Below are positions 27,147-36,563 of a stretch of DNA of 64,000 nt, one piece after another. Each line of letters begins with the position of its first letter. The stretch's first letter is position 1. The notes under the pieces are model-generated. The model was not told where the DNA came from, did not search any database, and saw only the letters and a list, made by a program, of their open reading frames with translations. The position numbers and the translations under genes are program-made. The stretch is from Pseudoduganella flava (GTDB lineage: Bacteria > Pseudomonadota > Gammaproteobacteria > Burkholderiales > Burkholderiaceae_D), in the NCBI RefSeq assembly GCF_007830495.1, contig NZ_VLKW01000013.1, positions 124,001-188,000 on the forward strand. Reading direction: 5' to 3'.

Positions 27147-28030
27147 ACTTCCTCCGTGTAGAAGCGGCTGCCCATTTCCAGCAGGCCGACGGTGTCCAGC
27201 ACTTCCTTCAGCCGCTCGGCGGGACGGCGGCGCGGCAGGTCCTTGTACGTCGCGATAATGAGTTCGTTCTTCATCGAATGCTCCCAGCCCACCAGCTCCG
27301 TCACGTTGACCTGGTAGCCGTGCGCTTCCAGCTGCAGGCAGCGCAGCACGTTCGTGATCTGGCTGCCGAATTCGCGCGTGTGGATCGGGTGGCGCCAGAT
27401 CTCCGTCAGCGCGCTCTTGCCGAGCGACTGGCCCTTGTTCTTCTTCAGCACCGATGCGACCTCCGCCTGGCAGCACGGCACCAGCACGATGTGCTTCGCA
27501 TGCTTCTTCAGCGCGAAGTCGATCGCATCGTCGGTGGCCGTGTTACAGGCATGCAGCGCGGTGACGATGTCGATCCGCTCCGGCAGCGCCGTCGAGGTGG
27601 TCGACTCGGCCACTGACAGCGGCAGGAACGCCATGCCCGGAAAATCGAACTTCGCGGCCAGCTCGCGCGAACGCTGCACCAGCTCCTCGCGCGTCTCGAT
27701 GCCGTAGATGTGCGAACCGCTCTTCGCGTCGCCCTGCAGCGCCTTGAAGAACAGGTCGTAGATGATGAAACCCAGGTAGGACTTGCCGGCACCATGGTCG
27801 ACCAGCGATACGGCGCCCTTCTCCTTCAGCACGTCCTGCAGCAGCGGTTCGATGAACTGGTACAGGTGGTACACCTGCTTCAGCTTGCGGCGGCTGTCCT
27901 GATTGAGCTTGCCGTCGCGGGTCAGGATGTGCAGCTCCTGAAGCAGCGCGACGGACTGTCCCGGCTTGATCTCCGGAATGTCCGTCACGGTGGTGGGCAA
28001 CGCTGCGGGGGCTGGCTTATTGCGCTTCAT
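27143..28030 (-). CDS. SAM-dependent methyltransferase (Methyltransf_32-like)
   Basis: A 295-residue class I methyltransferase-like protein. The SAM-binding glycine-rich loop SLVDHGAGKSYLGF lies near residue 75, GIETREELVQRSRELA follows as motif II, and later ALHACNTATDDAI and VPCCQAEVA supply the motif IV-like region. RNA or small-molecule substrates are possible; none can be read from sequence. Its start overlaps the 3' end of iscX by 14 bases, so it is part of the Isc operon string. Confidence 0.78.
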
Positions 28031-28211
28031 CGATCCATGCCTGCTGGATCGCTTCCAAGACCTTCTCGCCGCCCCGCTTGTGGTCGTCGTCGAAGCCTTC
28101 CAGCGTCACGACCCAGTTGTGCAGGTCCGTGAAGCGGATCTGCGTCGGGTCCAGGTGCGGGTATTTGTCGTACAGCGCTTCCGCGATCGCCGTGATGTCG
28201 GACCATTTCAT
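28017..28211 (-). CDS. iscX: Fe-S cluster assembly protein IscX
   Basis: A 64-residue acidic protein at the end of the isc operon. The typical KWSDITAIAEALYDKYPHLDPTQIRFTDLHNWV and the helix LEAIQQAWIDE identify IscX (YfhJ), which binds iron and IscS and modulates cluster assembly. It begins one base after fdx ends, on the same strand. Confidence 0.95.
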   Translation of the reverse strand: MKWSDITAIAEALYDKYPHLDPTQIRFTDLHNWVVTLEGFDDDHKRGGEKVLEAIQQAWIDEAQ

Positions 28212-28212
28212 G

Positions 28213-28554
28213 TCAGTGGCCGCCTTCGCTCGCATGGTTGATGGTGTACTTCGGGATCTCGACGACGAGGTCCTCGTCGGCCACGATCGCCTGGCACGAC
28301 AGGCGCGATTGCGCTTCCAGGCCCCAGGCCTTGTCCAGCAGGTCTTCTTCCGTCTCGGTCGCTTCATTCAGCGAATCGAAGCCCTCGCGCACGATCACGT
28401 GGCACGTGGTGCAGGCGCACGATTTCTCGCACGCGTGTTCGATGTGGATGTCGTTCTCGAGCAGGACGTCGCAGACGGACTTGCCCGGCGCCGTGTCGAT
28501 GACGGCGCCTTCCGGGCACAGCTTGGCGTGGGGCAGGATGACGATTTGTGGCAC
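28213..28554 (-). CDS. fdx: [2Fe-2S] ferredoxin of the Isc system
   Basis: A 113-residue adrenodoxin-type ferredoxin. Cluster ligands lie in HACEKSCACTTC (C-x5-C-x2-C, about residues 42, 48 and 51), with the fourth Cys in SRLSCQ near residue 87. It supplies electrons for sulfur reduction and cluster assembly on IscU. It is the gene after hscA, the canonical order. Confidence 0.96.
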   Translation of the reverse strand: MPQIVILPHAKLCPEGAVIDTAPGKSVCDVLLENDIHIEHACEKSCACTTCHVIVREGFDSLNEATETEEDLLDKAWGLEAQSRLSCQAIVADEDLVVEIPKYTINHASEGGH

Positions 28555-28575
28555 TTGATACCTCTGTAATAATTT

Positions 28576-30456
28576 TTAGATGACCTGGTCCAGCGCCTTG
28601 CCGGCCAGCGCGCTGCGCACGCTGCGGTCCATGCGGCGCGACGCGAATTCCTCGGTGCCGTGCGCCAATTCCTCGACGGCCGCCTTGACGGCCAGGTGGT
28701 CGACCGTGCCGGCAGCGGAGGCCGCGACGACGTCGCGCGTCTTCTGCATCAGCGCGTCGACGGCGGCGCGTTCCTCGGCCGACAGCAAGTTCGCGTCCTC
28801 GTCCAGCGCAGATTGCGTGGCCAGCAGGATGCGCTCGGCCTCGACCTGCTCTTCGCGCAGCGCGCGCGCCTTCATGTCGCTTTCGGCGGCCGTGTACGAA
28901 TCCTGCAGCATGCGCGCCACGTCCTCGTCGGCCAGGCCGTACGACGGCTTCACCGTGATCGATGCCTCGACGTTCGAGCGCAGCTCGCGCGCCGACACGG
29001 ACAGCAGGCCGTCCGCATCGACCTGGTACGTGATGCGGATGCGCGCCGCGCCGGCCGCCATCGGCGGGATGCCGCGCAGCTCGAAGCGGGCCAGCGAACG
29101 GCAGTCCGTCACCAGTTCGCGCTCGCCCTGCAGCACGTGCACGGCAAGGGCCGTCTGCCCGTCCTTGAACGTCGTGAATTCCTGCGCCCGCGCGCACGGG
29201 ATCGTCGAGTTGCGCGGGATGATCTTCTCGACCAGACCACCCATCGTCTCGATACCCAGCGACAGCGGGATCACGTCCAGCAGCAGCCAGTCGTCGCCCG
29301 GCGCGCGGTTACCGGCCAGCAGGTTCGCCTGGATCGCGGCGCCCAGCGCCACCACTTTGTCCGGGTCGATGTTCGCGTGCGGGATCGTGTGGAAGTAATC
29401 GCCGACGGCGCGCTGCACGTGCGGCATGCGCGTGGCGCCGCCGACCATCACGACGCCGTCGATGTCGTCGGCATCCAGGTTCGCGTCGCGCAGCGCCTTC
29501 TTCACGGCGTTCATCGTCTTCGCGACGAGGTGCTTCGTGATCTCGGCAAAGGTCTCGGCCGTGACGGTCAGGTGCACGTTCTCGCCCGAGGACAGGTTCG
29601 CATCGATGACGACCTGCGGCTTCGTCGACAGCAGTTCCTTCGCTTCGCGCGCCTTCACCATCAACAGCGCCGTGTCCTCGTCGTTCAGCGGCGCGAGCTT
29701 TTCCTGCTCGTGGATCCAGCAGAACAGGCGGTGGTCGAAGTCGTCGCCGCCCAGCGCGGAATCGCCGCCCGTGGCCAGCACTTCGAACACGCCCTTGGAC
29801 AGCTTCAGGATCGAGATGTCGAACGTGCCGCCACCCAGGTCATACACGGCGAACAGGCCTTCGGAACCGTTGTCGAGGCCATACGCGATCGCCGCGGCGG
29901 TGGGTTCGGACAGCAGGCGCAGCACGTTCAGGCCGGCCAGCTGGGCCGCGTCCTTCGTGGCCTGGCGCTGCGCGTCGTCGAAGTACGCCGGCACCGTGAT
30001 CACGGCGCCGACCAGGTCGTCGCCCAGCGCGTCCTCGGCGCGCTGGCGCAACGTGGCCAGCACCTGCGCGGACACTTCGACGGGGCTCTTCACGCCGGCC
30101 ACCGTCTTCAGCTGCACCATGCCGGGGCTGTCGACGAAATCGTAAGGCAGGTTTTCCGCGTACGCGATGTCCTTCAGGCCGCGCCCCATGAAACGCTTGA
30201 CGGAGACGATCGTGTTCTTCGGATCGGTCGTCTGCGCGGCCTGGGCCTTGTAGCCGATGTTGGCGTGGCCGTTCGGCAGGTAGCGCACGACGGACGGCAG
30301 CAGCGGCCGGCCATCCTCGTCGTTCAGCACCTCGGGAATCGACGAGCGCACGGTGGCGACCAGCGAGTTCGTCGTGCCCAGGTCGATGCCGACCGCCAGC
30401 CGGTGCTGGTGCGGTGCCGTGGACATGCCCGGTTCGGAAATTTGCAGAAGTGCCAT
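28576..30456 (-). CDS. hscA: Fe-S assembly Hsp70 chaperone HscA
   Basis: Specialised Hsp70 that, with HscB, releases clusters from IscU. The 626 residues from the ATG at 30456 include the nucleotide-binding domain ([36 protein letters not shown]) and the substrate-binding domain that recognises the LPPVK motif of IscU, then a helical lid. The ATG has AGG at nine bases. An ATG at 30426, starting MSTAPHQH, is an alternative. It lies 28 bases after hscB. Confidence 0.96.
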   Translation of the reverse strand: MALLQISEPGMSTAPHQHRLAVGIDLGTTNSLVATVRSSIPEVLNDEDGRPLLPSVVRYLPNGHANIGYKAQAAQTTDPKNTIVSVKRFMGRGLKDIAYAENLPYDFVDSPGMVQLKTVAGVKSPVEVSAQVLATLRQRAEDALGDDLVGAVITVPAYFDDAQRQATKDAAQLAGLNVLRLLSEPTAAAIAYGLDNGSEGLFAVYDLGGGTFDISILKLSKGVFEVLATGGDSALGGDDFDHRLFCWIHEQEKLAPLNDEDTALLMVKAREAKELLSTKPQVVIDANLSSGENVHLTVTAETFAEITKHLVAKTMNAVKKALRDANLDADDIDGVVMVGGATRMPHVQRAVGDYFHTIPHANIDPDKVVALGAAIQANLLAGNRAPGDDWLLLDVIPLSLGIETMGGLVEKIIPRNSTIPCARAQEFTTFKDGQTALAVHVLQGERELVTDCRSLARFELRGIPPMAAGAARIRITYQVDADGLLSVSARELRSNVEASITVKPSYGLADEDVARMLQDSYTAAESDMKARALREEQVEAERILLATQSALDEDANLLSAEERAAVDALMQKTRDVVAASAAGTVDHLAVKAAVEELAHGTEEFASRRMDRSVRSALAGKALDQVI

Positions 30457-30484
30457 GTGAAACCTGTTCTTGTTGTGGGACGGC

Positions 30485-31000
30485 TCAGGCGTCGAGCGCG
30501 TCGAAGGCAAAGCGGACTTCTTCGCCGAATTTTTCCAGGAACATCAGCGCGCGCACGCCCTGCGCCGCCGCGTGGTAGTCGCCCCCGTTCAGCTGCGCCT
30601 CGATGTCCTTCAGTTGGTCCTTGCGGGCCGCGCGCAGCTGGGCGTCCAGCTTGTCGAGCAGCTCCTCGTCCTTGGCGGCGCGCGCCTCGGCCAGCTCCTC
30701 GCGCCATTCCATCTGCTGCATCAGGAACGCCATCGGCATCGCCGTGTTCGACTCGGTCTGCAAGTCGACGCCAGCCAGCTCGCACAGGTATTGCGCGCGC
30801 CGCTGGGGATTCTTCAGCGTCTGGTAAGCCTCGTTGGCGCGGGTGGCCCATTGCATCGCGACGCGCTTCTCGGCATCGGTGGCATTGACGAAGCGGTCGG
30901 GATGCACCTGCGCCTGGACGTCGCGATAGGCCGCATCCAGCGCGCCCTGGTCGATTGCGAACTGCTGCGGCAGGTGGAATAACTCGAAGTGGTTCTGCAC
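30485..31000 (-). CDS. hscB: Fe-S assembly J-protein co-chaperone HscB
   Basis: J-domain co-chaperone of 171 residues. The J domain contains the HPD motif in [18 protein letters not shown]. The C-terminal three-helix bundle ([22 protein letters not shown]) binds IscU. The first in-frame start giving the conserved [10 protein letters not shown] beginning is a GTG at 31000, without a clear ribosome site. It may rely on coupling to iscA, which ends 20 bases upstream. Confidence 0.94.
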   Translation of the reverse strand: MQNHFELFHLPQQFAIDQGALDAAYRDVQAQVHPDRFVNATDAEKRVAMQWATRANEAYQTLKNPQRRAQYLCELAGVDLQTESNTAMPMAFLMQQMEWREELAEARAAKDEELLDKLDAQLRAARKDQLKDIEAQLNGGDYHAAAQGVRALMFLEKFGEEVRFAFDALDA

Positions 31001-31020
31001 GGTGGGACTGTGGTGACGGC

Positions 31021-31344
31021 TTAGACGCGGAAGCTTTCGCCGCAACCGCAGGCGTCCTTCTCGTTCGGGTTGTTGAACTTGAAGCCCTCGTTCAAGCCTT
31101 CGCGGGCGAAGTCGAGCTCCGTGCCGTCGATGTAAGCCATGCTCTTCGGATCGACGAACACCTTCACGCCATGCGATTCGAACACGTGATCTTCCGGTGC
31201 CGCCTCGTCGACGTATTCCAGCTTGTAGGCCAGCCCCGAGCAGCCCGTCGTCCGCACGCCGAAGCGCAGGCCGAGGCCCTTGCCGCGCCGTTCGATGTAG
31301 CGGGAGATGTGTTTCGCTGCTTTTTCGGTCAGGGTGATTGCCAT
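31021..31344 (-). CDS. iscA: A-type Fe-S carrier IscA
   Basis: A 107-residue HesB-family scaffold or carrier. The three conserved Cys are present: Cys35 in TTGCSGLAY and the pair in DACGCGESF near 99 and 101. It delivers clusters or iron to apo-proteins. GGAGG lies seven bases before the ATG. Confidence 0.97.
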   Translation of the reverse strand: MAITLTEKAAKHISRYIERRGKGLGLRFGVRTTGCSGLAYKLEYVDEAAPEDHVFESHGVKVFVDPKSMAYIDGTELDFAREGLNEGFKFNNPNEKDACGCGESFRV

Positions 31345-31383
31345 GCTTTACCTCCATCGTCGGGGCCGGACATCCGGCCCCTT

Positions 31384-31427
31384 TCCAGCTTTATTTCAGC
31401 TTTATTCCAGCTTTATTCCAGCTTTAT
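31384..31427. repeat. Four tandem 11-base repeats at the iscU stop
   Basis: Four head-to-tail copies of TCCAGCTTTAT (the second has TTCAGCTTTAT) lie at 31384-31394, 31395-31405, 31406-31416 and 31417-31427. Read on the minus strand each unit is ATAAAGCTGGA. The first unit includes the TAA of iscU, and the others fill most of the 79-base iscU-iscA gap. Confidence 0.9.
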
Positions 31428-31807
31428 GCCGAGTGCTTCTGTTTGTAATCCTGAACTGCCGCCTTGATCGCGTCTTCGGCCAGGATCGAGCAGTGGATCT
31501 TCACCGGCGGCAGCGCCAGCTCTTCGGCGATCTGCGTGTTCTTGATCGCCAGCGCTTCGTCCAGCGTCTTGCCTTTGACCCATTCGGTCACCAGCGAGCT
31601 CGAAGCGATCGCCGAGCCGCAGCCGTAGGTCTTGAACTTCGCGTCTTCGATCAGGCCGTTCGCGCCGACCTTGATCTGCAGCTTCATCACGTCGCCGCAA
31701 GCGGGCGCACCGACCATGCCGGTGCCGACCGTGTCGTCGCCCTTTTCAAAGGCGCCGACGTTGCGCGGGTTTTCGTAGTGATCGAGTACTTTGTCCGAGT
31801 AAGCCAT
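31424..31807 (-). CDS. iscU: Fe-S cluster scaffold IscU
   Basis: The 127-residue scaffold on which clusters form. The ligands are Cys37 (GAPACGDVM), Cys63 (TYGCGSA) and Cys106 (KIHCSIL). The HscA recognition motif LPPVK lies just before the last Cys. AGGAG precedes the ATG at 31807. It follows iscS by 32 bases, the usual order. Confidence 0.98.
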   Translation of the reverse strand: MAYSDKVLDHYENPRNVGAFEKGDDTVGTGMVGAPACGDVMKLQIKVGANGLIEDAKFKTYGCGSAIASSSLVTEWVKGKTLDEALAIKNTQIAEELALPPVKIHCSILAEDAIKAAVQDYKQKHSA

Positions 31808-31839
31808 TTTGATGCTCCTAAATTAATCGTGACGGTCGC

Positions 31840-33105
31840 TTAGTGAGCGGCCCACTGGATGGAATTGATATCGATACCCTCTTTGAACATGTCCCACAGC
31901 GGGGACAGTTCGCGCAGCTTGCCGACCTTCGACTTCATCAGATCGATGGCGAAGTCGATGTCGTGTTCCGTCGTGAAGCGGCCGATCGTGAAGCGGATCG
32001 AGCTGTGCGCCAGTTCGTCGCTGCGGCCCAGGGCGCGCAGCACGTACGACGGCTCCAGGCTCGCCGACGTGCACGCGGAACCGGACGACACCGCCAGGTC
32101 CTTCACGGCCATGATCAGCGACTCGCCTTCGACGTAGTTGAACGACACGTTCAGGTTGTGCGGCACACGGTGTTCCATGTCGCCGTTGATGTACACCTCT
32201 TCGATCTCCTGCAGGCCCTTGGCGAGGCGGTCGCGCAGCGCCTTGATGCGGGCGATCTCTTCATCCATCTCGACCTTGGCGAGGCGGAACGCTTCGCCCA
32301 TGCCGACGATCTGGTGCACCGGCAGCGTGCCGGAACGCAGGCCGCGCTCGTGACCGCCGCCGTGCATCTGCGCCTCGATGCGCACGCGCGGCTTGCGGCA
32401 CACGTACAGCGCGCCGATACCTTTCGGGCCGTACGTCTTGTGGGCCGTGAACGTCATCAGGTCGACCTTCAGCTTCTGCAGGTCGATGTGCACCTTGCCC
32501 GTCGCCTGTGCCGCGTCGCAGTGGAAGATGATGCCCTTGCCGCGGCAGAAGGCGCCGATTTCCTCGACCGGCTGGATCACGCCGATCTCGTTATTGACCA
32601 GCATGACGGAGACGAGGATCGTGTCCGGGCGCACCGCTGCCGCGATCTGCTCGACGGACACCAGGCCGTTGTCCTGCGGGTCCAGGTAGGTGGCTTCGAA
32701 GCCCTGGCGCTCCAGCTCGCGCACCGTGTCCAGCACCGCCTTGTGCTCGGTCTTCACGGTGATGATGTGCTTGCCCTTCGTCTTGTAGAAGTGCGCCGCG
32801 CCCTTCAGCGCCAGGTTGTTGCTCTCCGTTGCGCCGGAGGTCCAGATGATTTCGCGCGGGTCCGCATTGACGAGGGCCGCGACGTGGCCGCGCGCCTCTT
32901 CCACGGCCGCTTCCGCCGTCCAGCCGTACATGTGGCTGCGCGACGCCGGATTGCCGAACTGCTCGCGCAGGTACGGAATCATCTTGTCCGCCACGCGCGG
33001 GTCGATCGGCGTCGTCGCCGAGTAGTCCATGTAGATCGGGAAGTGCGGCGCGGTCTTGAAGTCGACCGGGGCTACCGTGGCGGCGTTTTTCTCAGGGGCG
33101 TTCAT
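31840..33105 (-). CDS. iscS: Cysteine desulfurase IscS
   Basis: PLP enzyme providing sulfur for clusters and tRNA thiolation, 421 residues. The PLP Lys is in [11 protein letters not shown]. The mobile active-site Cys is in [21 protein letters not shown] near residue 345. The N-terminal 25 residues before [14 protein letters not shown] are longer than in E. coli IscS; the ATG at 33105 is kept because this extension is in frame and no nearer start has a better site. Confidence 0.97.
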   Translation of the reverse strand: MNAPEKNAATVAPVDFKTAPHFPIYMDYSATTPIDPRVADKMIPYLREQFGNPASRSHMYGWTAEAAVEEARGHVAALVNADPREIIWTSGATESNNLALKGAAHFYKTKGKHIITVKTEHKAVLDTVRELERQGFEATYLDPQDNGLVSVEQIAAAVRPDTILVSVMLVNNEIGVIQPVEEIGAFCRGKGIIFHCDAAQATGKVHIDLQKLKVDLMTFTAHKTYGPKGIGALYVCRKPRVRIEAQMHGGGHERGLRSGTLPVHQIVGMGEAFRLAKVEMDEEIARIKALRDRLAKGLQEIEEVYINGDMEHRVPHNLNVSFNYVEGESLIMAVKDLAVSSGSACTSASLEPSYVLRALGRSDELAHSSIRFTIGRFTTEHDIDFAIDLMKSKVGKLRELSPLWDMFKEGIDINSIQWAAH

Positions 33106-33147
33106 CTATCACTCCAATGCGGTACAGCGTATGGTTTGTCGGGAAAT

Positions 33148-33639
33148 TCAGCCGAGCGTGGCGTGGTCGTTGCGATGCATGACCACCACGTTCTGCTCGG
33201 CGCTCTTCTCGGCGTTCTTCTGTTTTTGCTGGTCGACCAGGTCCTGCAGCGAGACCGAATCCAGGTAGTCGACCATCTTCTCGTTCAGCGTGGCCCACAG
33301 TTCATGGGTCATGCAGCGGGCACCGCTGGCGTGGTCGGCGCCATGGCAGTTTTCCTTGCCGCCGCACTGGGTCGCGTCCAGCGGCTCGTCGACGGCGATG
33401 ATGATGTCGGCCACCGTCACCTTGTCGGCGCGGCGGGCCAGGCTGTAGCCGCCGCCGGGACCGCGGATCGATTCCACGATCTCGTGCCGGCGCAGCTTGC
33501 CGAACAGCTGTTCCAGGTAGGACAGCGAAATGGCCTGCCGCTGGCTGATGCCAGAGAGCGTGACGGGACCTTTGCCCTGGCGCATCGCCAGGTCGATCAT
33601 CGCTGTCACGGCAAAACGGCCTTTGGTAGTCAGACGCAT
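33148..33639 (-). CDS. iscR: Rrf2-family regulator IscR
   Basis: A 163-residue [2Fe-2S] transcription regulator of the isc operon. A winged helix occupies the N-terminal 80 residues (MRLTTKGRFAVTAMIDLA; SLSYLEQLFGKLRRHEIV). The cluster ligands are Cys in QCGGKENCHGADHASGARCMTH. The spacing C-x5-C-x10-C-x2-H is five residues longer between the second and third Cys than in E. coli. It would bind the near-consensus site at 33774-33798 and repress the operon when clusters are plentiful. Confidence 0.95.
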   Translation of the reverse strand: MRLTTKGRFAVTAMIDLAMRQGKGPVTLSGISQRQAISLSYLEQLFGKLRRHEIVESIRGPGGGYSLARRADKVTVADIIIAVDEPLDATQCGGKENCHGADHASGARCMTHELWATLNEKMVDYLDSVSLQDLVDQQKQKNAEKSAEQNVVVMHRNDHATLG

Positions 33640-33773
33640 ACGACCTCGAAGAAATTCAGCCCTTCAGCCGCCCGGTCGGGCGCGGAGGCTTGATTCGTTG
33701 AATTCGGGTAAAATCTTGTGCTTACGCATTACGCGGTGTCGCTCAACTGCCCGGTTCACCTATAAAAACCGTA

Positions 33774-33798
33774 TTAGTTGAATGATTTAGTCAAGTAT
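33774..33798 (-). promoter_or_regulatory. IscR type 1 binding site
   Basis: Read on the minus strand the 25 bases begin ATACTTGACT and end TTCAACTAA. They match 23 of 25 positions of the E. coli type 1 IscR consensus (ATASYYGACT-RWWWYA-GTCRRSTAT). A TGATATACT extended -10 overlaps its upstream edge. This marks the isc operon as autoregulated by holo-IscR. Confidence 0.8.
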
Positions 33799-33894
33799 AT
33801 CAGCTTTAAAAAATCCTTGCCGGGCGCCCCTTGATTTCACCTGCGGCGCAGCATCCCCGCCCCCGCAGGGGCAGCGGCGGACGATCGGCGGATC

Positions 33895-34665
33895 TCAGTT
33901 GCGTTGCAACAAACGCAATGGACCGAACAGTGCCTGCATGTCCTTGTTGCCGATGAAGGACAGGTTGTACGGGTGCTCCGCCACCACTTGCGGCATCGCC
34001 TGCACGACGGGCAGCTTGTTCAGCTGTTCGGCAATCTTCCCCCACAACACCAGCTTGGGACGTTCCTGGCACGCCGCAAGGGCCTCGATCACCGTCGCGA
34101 AGAACGGCAGCCATGCCTTGGCATCCTTGACGGGCGGCACGTGCGGGCGGAACACGAGCGAAGCGTTCAACAGCAGGAAGCCATGGCCGATCAGCCGCTC
34201 CTGCAGCTCGGCCAGTGTGCCGATCGCCGCACCGCCGCGGGCGCGCTCGGCGCAGGCGGCCAGCGCGCTACCGGCCGTGTTCGCCTCGTCCAGCTGACCA
34301 TCGGCCACCAGCAGCATCTTCATGAAGTTGCGCAGCGACGTGGCCCGGTTCACCGGCTTCGACAGCCCGCCATCCGGCTCCGCCGACCACAGGCTGCCGA
34401 CGGCGCCATCCATGAAGCACACGCCGGTCGCGCTCTCGGCGCGCGGATAGGGGCCCTCGCCCACCAGGACATAGCGGACCCGCTGAAGTGGCAGCGTGAA
34501 CGCGGCGAACAGGCGCAACTCGGTCGGCAGGTAGCTGTCCTCCGCCAGGGCCGGCAGGTAGGCCGGGTCAGCCGCGGCGACGGCTTCGAGGCCGCGCACG
34601 AGCGTGGCGTGCCAGGAGGGATGCGCCTTGTCGAGCGCGGCGAGGAAATGCTGGGGAATCATCAT
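33895..34665 (-). CDS. Uracil-DNA glycosylase-like protein with altered active site
   Basis: A protein of about 256 residues with the overall layout of family 1 uracil-DNA glycosylases. It has RYVLVGEGPYP near the family's GQDPYH, GFLLLNASLVFRP, KLVLWGKIAEQLN, and AEHPYNLSFIGN in place of HPSPLS. The catalytic Asp of GQDPYH is Gly here and the following His is Pro, while the His of the leucine-loop motif is kept. So the fold is likely, but normal uracil excision is doubtful. The start is MMIP at 34665 (ATG ATG); neither ATG has a strong ribosome site. A longer in-frame start would add residues unlike the family. It lies upstream of iscR on the same strand, separated by 255 bases that hold the IscR site. 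Confidence 0.7.
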   Translation of the reverse strand: MMIPQHFLAALDKAHPSWHATLVRGLEAVAAADPAYLPALAEDSYLPTELRLFAAFTLPLQRVRYVLVGEGPYPRAESATGVCFMDGAVGSLWSAEPDGGLSKPVNRATSLRNFMKMLLVADGQLDEANTAGSALAACAERARGGAAIGTLAELQERLIGHGFLLLNASLVFRPHVPPVKDAKAWLPFFATVIEALAACQERPKLVLWGKIAEQLNKLPVVQAMPQVVAEHPYNLSFIGNKDMQALFGPLRLLQRN

Positions 34666-34723
34666 GGCGGCAGAGGCGGAAAGCAAAGGCAGCGGCAAAG
34701 CGCCGCATTCTACCGCAAGGGGG

Positions 34724-34740
34724 CCGGTGCCAGGCACCGG
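34724..34740. repeat. CCGGTGCC-A-GGCACCGG palindrome
   Basis: A 17-base perfect inverted repeat with eight-base arms between the UDG-like gene and the next minus-strand gene. It is a third short palindrome type in this window, unrelated in sequence to the GTCAGACCC and GACAGTCCC families. Only one copy was seen here. Confidence 0.6.
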
Positions 34741-34750
34741 CGCCGGACCT

Positions 34751-35158
34751 TCAGAGCTGGCCCAGCAGGTCGTGCGCGTTCAGGATAGCGTAGGCGATGT
34801 CGGGGTGGGCATCCAGGCAGCGGCGCACCGCGGCGGGCACGGACTGGCGGGTCTTGCGGCACAGGCCGGGCCGGGGCGACAGCTCGATCGCGAAACCGCG
34901 CACGGTGCGCACTTCGTTCGGGCCCGGCGCGATCGTCAGCCGCACGCCCAGCTGCTCTTCCAGCCGCTGGCTCAAGCGCATCAGCTCGGCATAGGTGGCG
35001 ATCGCCTCGATGCGTTCGATCAGCCGCTTTTCCTCGTCGCGCGTCAGGCGCAGCACGCGCAAGTCCGCTTGCGGGTCGTTTTCCAGCAGCGCGCGCTCGC
35101 AGACGCAGGCACCGGGCGGGCATTCTTTGCGGATCTGAAACGGCGGCGTTATCGGCAT
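34751..35158 (-). CDS. Uncharacterised small Cys-rich protein
   Basis: A 135-residue protein not recognised. The N-terminus has a compact Cys cluster, KECPPGACVCERALL, which could bind a metal. A helical, charged middle follows (RLTRDEEKRLIERIEAIATYAELMRLSQRLEEQLG), then a C-terminal part with a further Cys pair (LCRKTR, RRCLDAHPD). There is no signal peptide or membrane segment. The ATG at 35158 is preferred over an upstream ATG at 35230 because the residues between are low-complexity. It is divergent from the exporter operon. Confidence 0.6.
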   Translation of the reverse strand: MPITPPFQIRKECPPGACVCERALLENDPQADLRVLRLTRDEEKRLIERIEAIATYAELMRLSQRLEEQLGVRLTIAPGPNEVRTVRGFAIELSPRPGLCRKTRQSVPAAVRRCLDAHPDIAYAILNAHDLLGQL

Positions 35159-35348
35159 GGCGGTCACGGTGGGATCGGCGGGGGAAGTATCCGGCGCAAA
35201 GGACGGAGTGTCAATTATGCAGCCGTGCAACGAGCGCCCGCATTGATGTTGTGCAGGGCAACTCTTTTTCCATGTAAAGCCGCGCGCGCTTGCGCCACAC
35301 CCTGCTTATGGCTAGATTGTCAATACCCCCATCGCCGCGAGGTGCGCC

Positions 35349-36563
35349 GTGACCGCTCCCGACCTGTCGCAGCTGAAGATCGAACGCACCGAATCGCACG
35401 CACCCGCGCGGCAGCCGCGCCGCCGGCGCTGGTGGCGCATAGCGGCAGTCGCCATCGTGCTGGCCGCGGCCGCGCTGGCCGGGTTGCGGGTCGCCGGACA
35501 GCCGGAGGTCGAGACGGCGACGGTCGCGCAGGCCTGGCCGGCACAGAACTACACGCTGCTCAACGCCACCGGCTATGTCGTCGCGCAGCGCAAGGCGGCG
35601 CTGTCGTCGAAAGCCACCGGGCGCCTGGTGTGGCTGGGCGTGCTGGAGGGCAGCCGCGTGCGCGAGGGCGAGGTTGTGGCGCGCCTGGAAAGCCGCGACG
35701 TGGAGGCGGCGCTGGGCCAGGCGGCGGCCAATGCGCAGGTGGCCGAAGCCAACCTGCGGCAGGGTGAGGCGGAACTGCGCGACGCCGAGCAGCCCCGCCG
35801 GCGCGCCGAGGAACTGCTTGGCCAGCACTTCATCGCCGCCGCGACGCATGACGCGGCCGTGGCCCGCTTTGACAAGGCCCGCGCTGCCGTGGCCGCGCAG
35901 CGCGCCGCGATCGCCGCCGCCCGCGCGAATGTCCGCGCCGCGCAGGTGGCCGTGGACCAGACCGTGATCCGCGCGCCGTTCGACGGCGTCGTGCTGACGA
36001 AAAGCGCGAACGTGGGCGACAACATCACGCCGTTCTCGTCGGCCGCCGAGAGCAAGGGCGCCGTCGTGACGATCGCCGACATGGCCACGCTGGAAGTCGA
36101 GGCCGACGTGGCCGAATCGAGCCTCGCGCGCATCCGCGTCGACCAGCCGGCGGAGATCCAGCTGGACGCCTTTCCCGGCCTGCGCCTGGCCGGCGTCGTG
36201 TCGCGCATGGTGCCGACGCTGGACCGCAGCAAGGCCACGCTGCTCGTCAAGGTGCGCTTCGTCGACCGCGATCCGCGCGTGCTGCCGGACATGAGCGCGC
36301 GCGTCGCCTTCCTGTCGCGGCCCGTGCCGCCGGACGAGCGCGCGCCCGTCGCCGCGCTGCAGCCGGCCGCCGTCGTGCAGCGCGACGGCAAGCCCGTGGT
36401 GTTCGCGCTGCGCGACGGGCAGGTGCGCCAGACGCCGGTGACGACCGGGCGCCGGGTCGGCGAACTGCTGGCGGTGCGCGGCGTGGCGGTCGGCACGAAG
36501 GTGGTGCTGCGCCCTCCCCCATCGTTGCGCGACGGCCAGCGCGTGAAGCCGGTGCAGCCATGA
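35349..36563 (+). CDS. Periplasmic adaptor (HlyD/MacA-like) of an ABC exporter
   Basis: Membrane-fusion protein of 404 residues: a basic N-terminus, one membrane segment at about residues 29-50, lipoyl-like halves (GRLVWLGVLEGSRVREGEVVARLES and VIRAPFDGVVLTKSANVGDNI), an Ala-rich coiled-coil hairpin between them, then beta-barrel and membrane-proximal domains. It would link the inner-membrane transporter encoded downstream to an outer-membrane channel encoded elsewhere. Its stop overlaps the ATPase start (ATGA). First gene of a four-gene operon. Confidence 0.9.
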   Translation: MTAPDLSQLKIERTESHAPARQPRRRRWWRIAAVAIVLAAAALAGLRVAGQPEVETATVAQAWPAQNYTLLNATGYVVAQRKAALSSKATGRLVWLGVLEGSRVREGEVVARLESRDVEAALGQAAANAQVAEANLRQGEAELRDAEQPRRRAEELLGQHFIAAATHDAAVARFDKARAAVAAQRAAIAAARANVRAAQVAVDQTVIRAPFDGVVLTKSANVGDNITPFSSAAESKGAVVTIADMATLEVEADVAESSLARIRVDQPAEIQLDAFPGLRLAGVVSRMVPTLDRSKATLLVKVRFVDRDPRVLPDMSARVAFLSRPVPPDERAPVAALQPAAVVQRDGKPVVFALRDGQVRQTPVTTGRRVGELLAVRGVAVGTKVVLRPPPSLRDGQRVKPVQP

